From assembly GCA_030374805.1 (NCBI GenBank), contig JARGSG010000019.1, positions 558,001 to 622,000 of the forward strand: 64,000 nucleotides of DNA, given 5' to 3'. The DNA is from Gracilaria gracilis (Eukaryota; Rhodophyta; Florideophyceae; Gracilariales; Gracilariaceae). Position numbers and translations under genes: made by a program. The stretch's first letter is position 1. Every line of letters starts with the position of its first letter. Below, one piece after another: positions 9,357-17,699 of the stretch. Below the pieces are notes generated by a model, which was not told the origin of the DNA, searched no databases, and saw nothing but the letters and a program-made list of their open reading frames with translations.

Positions 9357-10045
9357 GAGCGGAGACGGCGGTGGTGCTGCTGTCCGGCGGGCTGGATTCT
9401 ACCACGGCGCTGGCCATGGCGCTATCGGACGGGCTGCGCGTGCACACGCTGAGCTTTGATTACTCGCAGCGGCACGCGCACGAGCTGGCGGCGGCCGCGC
9501 GCATCTCCGCGTCGATGCGCGCCGAGCAGCACCACGTGTGCGCCATCGACGGCTCGCTGTTCCGCCACTCGGCGCTGACGGACGGCGCGGTGGCGGTGCC
9601 CAAGCGGCGGCGCGGCGCGGGCATTCCAAGCACGTACGTGCCGGCGCGCAACACGGTGTTTCTGGCGCACGCGTTGGCGCTGGCCGAGTCGCTGCCGGCG
9701 GCGTCCGTGTACATTGGCGCCACGGCGGTGGACTACTCTGGCTACCCCGACTGTCGCCCCGCCTTCTTCGAGGCGTTCCAGCGCGTGGCGGACGTGGGCA
9801 CGCGCGCGGGCGTGCTGCTCAACGCGGCGCCGCAGATCCGCGCGCCGCTGCTGCACCTGTCCAAGACGCAGATCATCCAACGCGGGCTGCAGCTCGGCGT
9901 GGACTACGCCATGACGCACTCGTGTTACGACCCCGCGCCGCGCGACGGCCGCCCGTGCGCGCAGTGCGACTCGTGTCTTCTGCGCGCGCACGCGTTTGCG
10001 CAGCTCGGCTTCCACATGGACCCCGCGCTGCGCCGCTTCCAGTGA
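9194..10045 (+). CDS. queC: QueC-like 7-cyano-7-deazaguanine (preQ0) synthase
   Basis: An ATG at 9194 gives 283 residues. The first 55 are a Gln/Arg/Ser/Ala low-complexity leader, possibly organelle-targeting. The enzyme core has the PP-loop SGGLDSTT (64-71), SFDYSQRHAHEL, the central VPARNTVFLAHALALAE block, YIGATAVDYSGYPDCRP, and a C-terminal zinc site of four cysteines spaced C-x10-C-x2-C-x2-C followed by LLRAHAF. QueC uses ATP and ammonia to convert carboxy-deazaguanine to preQ0, the queuosine precursor. All the catalytic blocks are intact. Eukaryotes are generally considered to salvage queuine rather than make it, so this is probably a transferred bacterial or plastid-lineage gene. Its GC-rich codons and homopolymeric leader match its neighbours, so it looks settled in the genome. 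Confidence 0.85.
9318..9358. repeat. (GGC)n trinucleotide run in the queC leader
   Basis: About twelve GGC units immediately upstream of the conserved core, read in the queC frame as poly-alanine. Confidence 0.85.
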
Positions 10046-10239
10046 CGCCTGCCAATTACAGTGGCGCACGAAGAGAAGACGGAATTTGCTTGCAAGCTGT
10101 AAGCGCTTGTTTTAATAAACGCGTGTGCGTGCGTGCACCTTTTCCTTTCTCTCTCGCCTTCCCATATACCTTCGTACATACACGCAGCCGCGTGCTGCAC
10201 CGCTGCCCGCCCATGAGTGAGCTGTTGGCCGTTGGCGCC

Positions 10240-10275
10240 GCGTCGTCGTCGCCTCCGCCGCCTCCGCCTCCGCCT

Positions 10276-10308
<33 letters not shown>

Positions 10309-10322
10309 GCAGCGGCAGCAGC
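10240..10322. repeat. (CCG/CCT)n trinucleotide tract
   Basis: A compound CCTCCG then CCG tract in the 740-bp interval between queC and the next plus-strand gene. It produces long spurious frames in all readings; no gene is assigned. Confidence 0.8.
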
Positions 10323-10450
10323 AGCAGCCGGCAGCGGCACGGCGTGTGCCGATGACACGCCAACGCGTTTCTCGCCGAAACGCGCGCGCGCCCAATTACC
10401 AATTACGCCGCCTGTAAGCGAGTTGCGCCCCCCCCGCGCGCGCTGCTGTG

Positions 10451-10458
10451 TATAAATA
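10451..10458 (+). promoter_or_regulatory. TATA box (TATAAATA) upstream of the EEP-fold gene
   Basis: A consensus TATAAATA in a GC-rich setting, about 330 bp before the ATG at 10783. A second one, CTATAAAC, sits near 10552. Either could place the start of a long CCG-rich leader. Confidence 0.5.
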
Positions 10459-10782
10459 CGTCGCGCTGGCGCGCGCGCCGGCACCCGCACGCGCCACTTG
10501 CTGCCCCGCGCCCGCTCGCGAAAACAAAACGCGCACCGCCATCCCCATCCACCTATAAACTTCTGCGCTGCCTGCCACCGCGCCGCGCTCGCACCCGCGC
10601 CGCCCGCCGCCCGCCGCCCGCCGCCCGCCGCCCGCCGCCCGCCCGCACCACCGCCCACACCCGCGCGGCCCGTTGTCCCCCCCCGCCCCTCCCCCGCATC
10701 GCCGCCGTCGTTAGATACCTTTGTGCCGCCTGCCCGCCGCCACCAGCCCGCCACACCCCCGCTGCGCGCGCGCTTCACAGCC

Positions 10783-11252
10783 ATGACTGCGCCCGATTCG
10801 CCCGATTCGCCCGATTCGCAGCTGTCCATCATGACGTTCAACCTGCTGGCGCCGCCGTACAAGCGGCTGTCGGCGCGCGGCGCGCCGGACGCGCGCGAGC
10901 GTGAGCGCGACCACGAAGCGCTGTGGACGGCGCGGCTGGACGCCATCCTGGCGTCGCTGCGCGCCATCAGCCCGCCGCCCACCGTGCTGGCGCTGCAGGA
11001 AGTGTGGTTCCACAAGCCGTTCCTCGCAAAGCTGGAGGCCGCTTTCGCGCCGCAGTACCACATCTTCTACGCGCGCCGCCCGCACAAGGAGGACGGACTG
11101 GCCACGCTGGTTGCCAAGCGCGCCGCCGCGCTGCGCGACGTGACGCATGTCAGCACCTTTCTGCTGTCCGACGGCTCGTTCAAGGGCGCGTGCGACCGCA
11201 TTGCGCTCGCCGTCAGCGCCGAATTGCTCCCGCCGTCGCCGCCGTCGCCGCA

Positions 11253-11283
<31 letters not shown>

Positions 11284-11853
11284 CAACAACAACAGCACGA
11301 TGAGAGCACGCCCGCGCGGTCGCGGCTGCTGCTTGTCAACACGCACCTCACGTTCCCGCACTCGTTCATCGCGCCCAAGATGCGCGACATGCAAGCCAAC
11401 GTCCTGACAACGTTCGTGAACGGCTTCTGCAAGGGCTGCGTGCAGCCGGTGGCCACCGTGCTACTGGGCGACTTCAACAGCGACCTGGAGTCCAGCGTCT
11501 GCCGCTCCGTGCAGGCGCAGGGCTTCAGCAGCTGCTACCAGCAGCTGCACGGCAGCGAGCATGCGCCCGTGACGCACCTCAACCACCGCCGTCAGCACGT
11601 GTTTGTGGACCATGTGTTTGTGCGTCACGGCCGTGGTAAGGAGCGTACGTCGCCGTCGCCCGTGTCGGTGGTGCGCCATGTAGCGGCTGCCACTGCTACT
11701 GCCGCGCTGTCTGCCACTGCTATCGTGCCCGTGCTTTGCTCCGTGCTTCCAGAACATGTGCCCACGCTGCACTTTCCGCCAGACTTTAAGCTCAGCGATC
11801 ACCGCCCCGTGCGCGTGGCGTTTGAGCGCGTGGTGGTACCCGTCTGGCGCTGA
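10783..11853 (+). CDS. Endonuclease/exonuclease/phosphatase (EEP) fold enzyme
   Basis: The ATG at 10783 gives 356 residues; the open frame extends upstream only through Pro/Ala-rich leader sequence that lacks an ATG. It begins with three PDS repeats, then the EEP motifs in order: IMTFNLLAPP (catalytic Asn), ALQEVWF (metal-binding Glu), a DGLATLV block, LLVNTHLTFP (catalytic His), VLLGDFNSDLES (Asp-x-Asn) and the final LSDHRPV (Asp-His pair). An internal poly-Gln/Asn run (about 158-172) is encoded by CAG/CAA repeats. The family includes sphingomyelinases, inositol phosphatases, CCR4-type deadenylases and AP endonucleases. The short Q-E-V-W motif and isolated domain fit a neutral sphingomyelinase- or CCR4-like member, but the substrate cannot be told from here. 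Confidence 0.75.
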
Positions 11854-11909
11854 GCGCCGCTGCAGGCGCAAAATAGCTTTGGCCTCTGGCTGCCTCTCTC
11901 GCCCTCGCC

Positions 11910-11947
11910 CTCCTCCTCCTCCTCCTCCTCCTCCTCCTCCTCCTCCT

Positions 11948-11987
<40 letters not shown>

Positions 11988-12009
11988 TGCTGCTGCTGCT
12001 GCTGCTGCT
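11910..12009. repeat. Compound trinucleotide tract (TCC)n(GCC)n(GCT)n
   Basis: About 100 bp of perfect triplet repeats that change phase from TCC to GCC to GCT, starting 57 bp past the EEP stop codon. Further GCC and CAG runs follow to about 12120. Probably 3' UTR or spacer. Confidence 0.85.
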
Positions 12010-12229
12010 ACCTCCGCCGCCGCCGCCACAATGTACCACTCGGCGCGCCCGTGCGGTCGTTTTTGTTCACCGCTGCCGCCACCACCACCAGCACGCAGCA
12101 GCAGCAGCAGCAGCGGCGCGCGCGAGCCGCGCGTGCCGCGTCGCTGCCGCCGTCAACGTGAGCGCGTATGATAGCCAGCAGCACCGCTTGTCGTCATTTT
12201 AATTTTTATATAAAACAAATCACGCCTGA

Positions 12230-13483
12230 TCACAGCAGCGCCAGCACGCGTCGCGCGCGCGCGCCCACGTCGTAGCGCCGCTCGTGCGCCACCGCCGCCA
12301 GCGCGCGCCGCGTCTCGCCGCGCAGCATGCTCCCGCCATCGCCGTCGCCGCCGCCGCTGCCGCTGCCGTTGCGCGCGTACGCGTGCAACACGGCCCACCA
12401 CGCGTGGTGCATGCCCGGCGCGAAGCATCGCTCGCCTATTACCGCCCATCGCCCCGACGACGCGCCGCGCCACAGCGCGCCGTCGCGCAGCGCCTTGCAG
12501 CCGCCCACGTACAGCAGCACCGCCACGTCGCGCAGCGCGTCGCACTCCGCCGCGCGCTGCCGCATCGCCGCCGTCGCCGCCGTCCCCGTCGCCGCCGCCG
12601 CTGTTGCTGCCGCGCACGCCGCCGCCGACGGCAGCGTGGGCTGCCAGTCGTACGGCGCCGCGCCCGGCCGCCGCAGCATCGCCACGCGTCGCAGCGTGTC
12701 GTTGCGCGCGCGCGCGCCGCCGCCGCCGCCGCGCCGCGCCTCCACCACCACCGTGCAGCGCAGCGCGGCCGTGTGCGGCAGGCGCCACGCGCGCGCGCGC
12801 GCGTGCCGCTGTACCAGCCGCCGCGTCAGGCGCGCCGACCCTGCGCGCGTCACCGCCCACAGCGGCAGCGTCGCGTCGTACTGCTCCGCCGTCACGTGCG
12901 AGAGCTGTAGCCGCTGCGCGAGCAGATGCAGCCGCGGCCACATGCGGCCGTCGTCCATGCCGCGCTCGTCCACCCCGCGTACCACCACCAGCACGTCGTC
13001 GCCGCCGTCGTCGCCGTCGTCGCCGCCGTGCAGCGCGCCGCGCAGCGCGTCGTCGCCGTCGCCGACGTCGCCGTCCGTGAGCCGCGTCAGCGCGCGCGCG
13101 TCGAACGGCGCCTGCAGCCACGCCGCCTCGCCGCGCGCCTCGCCGCGCGCCGTGTCGCGCCACCGCCGCCGCCGCCGCCGCCGCGCCAGCGCGGGCAGCA
13201 GCGCGCACAGCGCCAGCGTGAGCAGCAGCGCCACGGCTGCGCGCCGGCGCGCGCGCCACAGCAGCCGCCACGCAATCGCCAAGCGCCGCTGCAGCTGGCG
13301 CTGCGCCGCGTGCGCGCGCCGCCGCGCGTGCGCGCAGCCCCACCGCGCGTCGCCTTGCAGGCGCCGCGCGCGCCGCGCCAAGGTCCGCGCCTGCGGCGCC
13401 ATCCACTGCTGCCTGCGCGCTGCCGCTGCCGCTGCCGCTGGGTGCGCGCGCGCGCGGCGCGCGGGCCGTGTCGGCGTCCCCAT
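12230..13483 (-). CDS. Arg/Ala-rich type II membrane protein, function unknown
   Basis: The ATG at 13483 gives 417 residues. A basic N-terminal region is followed by a single hydrophobic segment at about 82-100 (AVALLLTLALCALLPALA) bounded by Arg on both sides, so type II topology is likely. The lumenal part contains DVLVVVRGVDERG, SHVTAEQYDATLPLWAV, RCTVVVEARR and CDALRDVAVLLYVGGCKALRDGALW. These hydrophobic beta strands are unlike the surrounding repeats and show the frame is real. The shape (short cytosolic tail, one anchor, lumenal domain) is that of Golgi glycosyltransferases, but I recognise no catalytic motif and do not assign one. Extreme GC content inflates Arg and Ala. Confidence 0.6.
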   Translation of the reverse strand: MGTPTRPARRARAHPAAAAAAARRQQWMAPQARTLARRARRLQGDARWGCAHARRRAHAAQRQLQRRLAIAWRLLWRARRRAAVALLLTLALCALLPALARRRRRRRWRDTARGEARGEAAWLQAPFDARALTRLTDGDVGDGDDALRGALHGGDDGDDGGDDVLVVVRGVDERGMDDGRMWPRLHLLAQRLQLSHVTAEQYDATLPLWAVTRAGSARLTRRLVQRHARARAWRLPHTAALRCTVVVEARRGGGGGARARNDTLRRVAMLRRPGAAPYDWQPTLPSAAACAAATAAAATGTAATAAMRQRAAECDALRDVAVLLYVGGCKALRDGALWRGASSGRWAVIGERCFAPGMHHAWWAVLHAYARNGSGSGGGDGDGGSMLRGETRRALAAVAHERRYDVGARARRVLALL

Positions 13484-13614
13484 GTGGCGCGGCGCGCGCC
13501 GGGGCGCGCCGCGCTGGCGTGTGTGGCGCACGTGTAATTTTTGTCTTGTCTACGCGCGCGCGAACCGTGTAAACTTTTGCTGGCGCCGTCATCGAGTCGT
13601 TGGTCGTGCCCGAG

Positions 13615-14104
13615 TGTCTATTCGACCGGAATTTTGACCTCATATGAGGTCAGCGTGACCTCATATGAGGTCAATTTCGCTCTTGAGAAATAATTGAAAA
13701 TCAACCTTTTTGAATATTTGAAAATGAGCCACACAGAGAGCTGTATTGGGTACAGGAAGAAGTAAAAACTTTTCATAGTTCCTCTTAGACATACAGAGTA
13801 GAAAATTACTTAAACAAAGCTTTAATGCTCAGCTTTAAAACCATATGCAATTCGTTTAGTACATGCAGATAGATGCAAAGTTAAACAGTAAACAAAAATT
13901 TTGGGGTTCAGAATACCTTCAAAAAGAGGTAAAGTGCAAATTATGGTTTCTTTCGTCTAGTAAAGCTAAAGTTGGACGATAATGCAACGAAAGATAAAGC
14001 GCTTGGCATTTCGTTCGTATGTAAAACAAGTAGTAGATTTCAGAAATTGTAGAGATACGAAAAAATATTTGTTGGCCTCATATGAGGTCAATGTCGAATA
14101 GACA
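13615..14104. mobile_element. MITE-like element with 11-bp TIRs and 4-bp target duplication
   Basis: The left end TGTCTATTCGA (13615-13625) is the exact inverse of the right end TCGAATAGACA (14094-14104). Both ends are flanked by the direct repeat CGAG (13611-13614 and 14105-14108), as expected for a target-site duplication. The 490-bp body is AT-rich while the flanks are strongly GC-rich, has no coding frame, and carries three copies of a CCTCATATGAGG palindrome just inside the ends. This is the architecture of a non-autonomous DNA transposon. The superfamily is not assigned; no transposase is visible in the window. Confidence 0.75.
13636..13672. repeat. Tandem GACCTCATATGAGGTC palindromes in the MITE left end
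   Basis: Two perfect 16-bp palindromes, 13636-13651 and 13657-13672, five bases apart. A third, with one changed base, lies at 14075-14090 in the right end. They may be transposase-binding subterminal repeats. Confidence 0.8.
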
Positions 14105-14221
14105 CGAGCCGGTCGCAGTGCCCGAGCCGTCTTGCTCACGCGCGAGCCCCGGCGCCACCGCGCCGTAGCTACGCCTCTCTAGCTGCCGTTGACGTGCTGC
14201 CAATGGCGCCCGCCGACTTGC

Positions 14222-14228
14222 TATAAAA
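14222..14228 (+). promoter_or_regulatory. TATA box of secreted-peptide gene 1
   Basis: TATAAAA 129 bp before the ATG at 14351. The leader between contains a (CT)n run at about 14291-14330. The same element at a similar distance (119-120 bp) precedes the other three copies. Confidence 0.7.
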
Positions 14229-14350
14229 CGAGCCGGCTGCTTGCTTGTGTGCCACCGCCCTCCACTCTGCTTCACATCGCAACCGCTGCTCTGTCTCTCT
14301 CTCTCTCTCTCGCTCTTTCTCTCTACTGCTGCTACTACACTACCGGGACA

Positions 14351-14479
14351 ATGAAGACCGCCTACGTTATTGCCATCTTCGCCGCCGTGGCTGCCGTTTC
14401 TATGGCCAACCCCATTTCTCAGGTGCTTGATGATGTCCTTGACATCTTCGACGCCCTCACCGCCACCCCGGCTCCGTAA
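14351..14479 (+). CDS. Secreted 42-residue peptide, copy 1
   Basis: Encodes 42 residues: a signal peptide (MKTAYVIAIFAAVAAVSMA) and a mature part of about 23 residues that begins NPISQVLDD and ends TATPAP. The mature part has hydrophobic residues at i/i+3/i+4 spacing and several Asp, so it is probably an acidic amphipathic helix with a Pro-rich tail. I know of no family with this sequence. Compared with copy 3 it has three replacements (A3T, K30L, E34D) and three silent changes. C-ending codons dominate, and there is a TATA box plus a pyrimidine-rich leader, which together suggest strong expression. The stop codon falls at the same place in all four copies, so this is a complete gene and not an exon of a longer one. 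It sits just downstream of the MITE. Confidence 0.8.
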   Translation: MKTAYVIAIFAAVAAVSMANPISQVLDDVLDIFDALTATPAP

Positions 14480-14651
14480 GCACCCTTTTTTTGTTGTGAG
14501 TGTGTGTGTGTGTATGTGTGTAGCTGTGTTTCAGTTTTGAGCAGCATGCGTGTCGTTTCACTTTAACTGTCCACGCTTGCTTGATTCGTTTATTAAAAAC
14601 GCCAAACAGGCCCCTTTTCGTGTTGTTCTTCCTTGCCTTCTATACTTTTTT

Positions 14652-14697
<46 letters not shown>

Positions 14698-15543
14698 GCC
14701 TCGCCCAGCTCACGTCCCCAACCACCGCCGCCGTTAATTGTTTAATTGTTTATACACATCATCTTAATACTACAACCACGTACTTGAACGCAATTAACGC
14801 TCCGTTTCTTCATCTCCTTCAACAACCTTCTTACCTTGTCATATGCACACGAACACTACGGTCCTTCCAATCCCATCCTCAATGCCTCCTGCCTTCATTA
14901 TATAAACTCTATAATACTCGCGGACTCTAGCAGCGTCCTAATAACCATTCATAGCCGTTCATCCTCCGCTTCTTGGCCCCAGTTAAAAAGGGTAAACAAT
15001 AAAAACAAAAACCTTCACACCTCATCCAAGTATGATGATCATATCATACACTGTTGCGTCATCTTCACTCTTTTGTACGGTCCCAGTCCTCGTCGCCTTC
15101 AATGCACCATCGCTATCAGCCCGCATCATCCCGCCGCACACTGCGCCCGCGCCAGAGACAACGTGCCTGTGCCACTGCCAGCAACAAAGAAAGTCACACT
15201 GCAGACCACACATCACACCGGTTTACAACTACCACCAACTGAAGCCTTGCGCAACATACCACTCTCACCTGCTGCGCTGGGCCCACCCGCACTGCTCTTC
15301 AAGTTGACAACGGCATCACCACAACTCAACTAGCCGTTTGTCCGTACTCCCGCCCCTTAAACCGCTTCATATCGTCAAACAACAGCCCCGCCAGCTCCTT
15401 CTTTGCATCATTGCAAACCTCGCATCCGCGACGGCCCAAGTCGCAGCCCCCCCATTACGACCTCGCGCACTCACCCCAATCCTCCCAAGTCTGCATCTCC
15501 CAAATCATGTCCGCACCGCCACAGTCGCCACTGCAGAAAGCGC
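14480..15543. other. G-poor, C-rich intergenic stretch between peptide genes 1 and 2
   Basis: No gene is assigned. A (CT)n tract lies at about 14650-14700. From about 14,700 the plus strand has two to three times more C than G, which removes TAG/TGA codons and creates long spurious frames. The bias runs up to the start of peptide gene 2. Confidence 0.6.
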
Positions 15544-15550
15544 TATAAAA
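15544..15550 (+). promoter_or_regulatory. TATA box of secreted-peptide gene 2
   Basis: TATAAAA in CGCTATAAAAGG, 119 bp before the ATG at 15663. Confidence 0.7.
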
Positions 15551-15662
15551 GGCGCCGTCCATCGTCCACTCTCACCCAATTCCAGTCACCAGCAATCCAA
15601 AACCCGTCCCCAACTAACTTCAGCCCCTTTAACTCCTCAACCCACAACCCACTCCACTAAAA

Positions 15663-15791
15663 ATGAAGGCCGCCTACGTCATTGCCATCTTCGCCGCTGT
15701 TGCCGCCGTCTCCATGGCCAACCCCATTTCTCAGGTGCTTGATGATGTCAAGGATATCTTCGAGGCTCTCACCGCCACCCCGGCTCCGTAG
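15663..15791 (+). CDS. Secreted 42-residue peptide, copy 2
   Basis: The 42-residue product is identical to copies 3 and 4: signal peptide MKAAYVIAIFAAVAAVSMA, then the acidic amphipathic mature peptide. Against copy 3 the gene differs at five codons (V6, V16, S17, D31, A35) and in the stop codon (TAG versus TAA), all silent. That is direct evidence that the peptide sequence itself is under selection. The leader shares the block CACCAGCAATCCAAA with copy 3. The 3' flank is recognisably related to that of copy 3 (GTGATTGCT, TGGATTTCG, TTGTGATTTGAATGG) but diverged, so copies 2 and 3 come from an older tandem duplication of the whole unit. Confidence 0.85.
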   Translation: MKAAYVIAIFAAVAAVSMANPISQVLDDVKDIFEALTATPAP

Positions 15792-15799
15792 ATTCCCCC

Positions 15800-17110
15800 C
15801 TTGCGCAGCATCTCTTTAATGGCTTGTGGAACGGTCGACTCCTTGCATGCTCTTGCCCTGGGCGAACTGCTGGGGACTGGTTTTTCTTTGACGTTGTGAT
15901 TGCTCGTCGCGTGCGAGGCGTGGTCTGTGCCTTTTGCGTGGATTTCGCTTCGTGCTTTCTTGTGATTTGAATGGGTTTCGATTCGACCTTCTTCCACAGC
16001 CTTTGGAAAGGCGGTTTAGGTAGTCAATGTGCATTAAACTGGACTTTTTGATCCCCTTTTCACCTCTTTCTTTATTTCTAATATCACATTTGTCTTCAGC
16101 ACAAGCTTTATACTTATACACACACACATAAAAAGGGTTCCCTTTTTCGTTCTTGAACGCTTTTGTGCTTGAAAGCGCCCATTGCGTATATAGCATTTGA
16201 AAGATGGTTTTGCATTTGGCCATCTATAAATCCCCCTTCAGTGCTTGTAGAGAATTGAGCCTCTCTTGCCATAAAAGTATGAATTGTTCTTCAGAAACAA
16301 ACGTTCTCACAGTAACACTTCCTACAGTCCGCACAACGTCTTGATGGTGACTATTGTACCGCAGAATAACGGAGACGGACTTTGGCAGTCTCTGCTCTTT
16401 CTTCTTTGAAAAATAACTATAGCAGCCACAATGAATACTGTTGAAGCAATAGACCTGTGTCAGTGTCTGTGCTGTTGCCCACTCATCATTTCTGTGAACA
16501 AGCACAGACCTATGTTCTTTACATAGAGCCAAAGTATTGCCAAGAGCTAATATTTATCTTTAAAGCGTATGTGCCTTAGAAGCTGTTGAAGAAGAACGAA
16601 CCCAGCTGATCATTGTCAACTCTTTTTGTTAAGGCCTCAAGCCCCGAGATTTGCATCAGTTTGACTGTGATTCAACCTTGTGCCTTGGATAGGGATGTTG
16701 TAAACAGTAAAGAAGAGAAGCCTTGCGACGATGAATAGTGCTCCGAAACTCTGGGGTTTACAATGACGCACGTACTTTATAGAGGGCCAGCGTGACACTA
16801 AATCATAACGAAAGTGAGAGTGTTCCTGGGTTAGGCCAACTCTTTCAATGCACTGTACCGTCCTTCAAGATACACTCATATGGGCCTTTCCCAGTCAGAC
16901 GAACAAACGGATAGTTGCCAATGCGCACGAAAGAAATAGTATGGGAAGGGACACTCATTCCGAACAGCCTCCCGGTTGTAACGGTAATCGAACTCTTGAG
17001 ACACTTTCAATTGTACAGAGCCCCAATATATGCCATACATGCTCGCTTAACGGGCAAGGCTGTCAACTTCAAATGGCCCCTCTGAAAAACTGTGAGACCG
17101 GAGACCTACA
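15800..17110. other. Intergenic between peptide genes 2 and 3
   Basis: The first 230 bp are the diverged 3' flank shared with copies 3 and 4. The rest has only short frames with no domain. I see no RNA gene. From about 17,020 on, low-level similarity to the region beyond copy 4 begins (GGGCAAGGCTG and neighbouring bases). Confidence 0.5.
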
Positions 17111-17193
17111 GTTCGGTACAACCATGGGGCCCCAATTCACAATATGATAATGATCCGAAACGACGAATGGCAGTTTACGTTAGCATTGAACAC

Positions 17194-17200
17194 TATAAAA
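17194..17200 (+). promoter_or_regulatory. TATA box of secreted-peptide gene 3
   Basis: TATAAAA in CACTATAAAAGGGG, 120 bp before the ATG at 17314. Confidence 0.7.
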
Positions 17201-17313
17201 GGGGAGATGGGTGCTCCATCTTCTTCACTTCCAGCCACCAGCAATCCAAACCTTCCTCAGCAACTCCAAAACTTCTTCATCTCTTAACTATCCTAACAAC
17301 CCACCTATCAAAA

Positions 17314-17442
17314 ATGAAGGCCGCCTACGTTATTGCCATCTTCGCCGCTGTTGCCGCCGTTTCTATGGCCAACCCCATTTCTCAGGTGCTTGATGATGTC
17401 AAGGACATCTTCGAGGCCCTCACCGCCACCCCGGCTCCGTAA
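17314..17442 (+). CDS. Secreted 42-residue peptide, copy 3
   Basis: Same 42-residue product as copies 2 and 4: a 19-residue signal peptide followed by an acidic, probably helical peptide of about 23 residues ending in ATPAP. The leader from the TATA box to the ATG is nearly G-free (about three G in the last 95 bases), a composition common in heavily translated mRNAs. Lies in the left arm of the inverted duplication. No cysteine is present in the mature part, so it is not a disulfide-rich defensin type. Possible roles are a signalling, membrane-active or wall-associated peptide; none is demonstrated. Confidence 0.85.
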   Translation: MKAAYVIAIFAAVAAVSMANPISQVLDDVKDIFEALTATPAP

Positions 17443-17699
17443 ATTTCCTTTCGGAAGCTCTTACCGATGGTTTGTGGAAGATTTGTCTCCAAGCATCAAC
17501 ATCTTAAGTGTAAATGCTGAGGAACGGTTTTTCGAGTTTGTGATTGCTAGTCTGGCGGGATTCGGTCTCTGCCATTGAGTGGATTTCGTGTGTTCGTCTT
17601 GTTATGATTTGAATGGTTTTCGATTGGACTCTCTTCCACAACCGGGTATTACTCTTTATGGGATACTAAAGTACGATGAAGTAAATTTTGGATTTGAAT

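Larger units (their letters stand above)
17126..17699 (+). repeat. Left arm of a 574-bp inverted duplication carrying peptide gene 3
   Basis: Nearly identical to the reverse complement of 28934-29507. It starts at GGGGCCCCAATTC and ends at GATTTGAAT. The distances from the ATG to the two ends (188 and 385 bp) are the same in both arms. Only a few point differences are seen (for example GATAATGATCC versus GATAGTAGTCC). Similarity outside the arms falls off sharply on the 3' side and more gradually on the 5' side. Confidence 0.85.

Noticed and set aside
10498-10782. 95-codon N-terminal extension of the EEP enzyme
   Set aside because: Starts at TTG with no ATG, and is Pro/Ala repeat sequence downstream of two TATA boxes; treated as leader.
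11461-12039. Frame beginning with poly-Gly/Ser opposite the EEP gene 3' end
   Set aside because: Explained by the TCC/GCC triplet tract read on the other strand and by the complement of the EEP coding region.
12153-13643. Minus-strand frame of 496 codons overlapping the Arg-rich membrane protein gene in another frame
   Set aside because: Ala/Gly/Arg-only composition without strands, helices or a membrane segment; it is a GC-rich shadow, whereas the 12230-13483 frame has hydrophobic conserved-looking blocks.
14550-15742. Long plus-strand frames between peptide genes 1 and 2
   Set aside because: Caused by scarcity of G (few TAG/TGA), no domain; the last one ends out of frame inside peptide gene 2.
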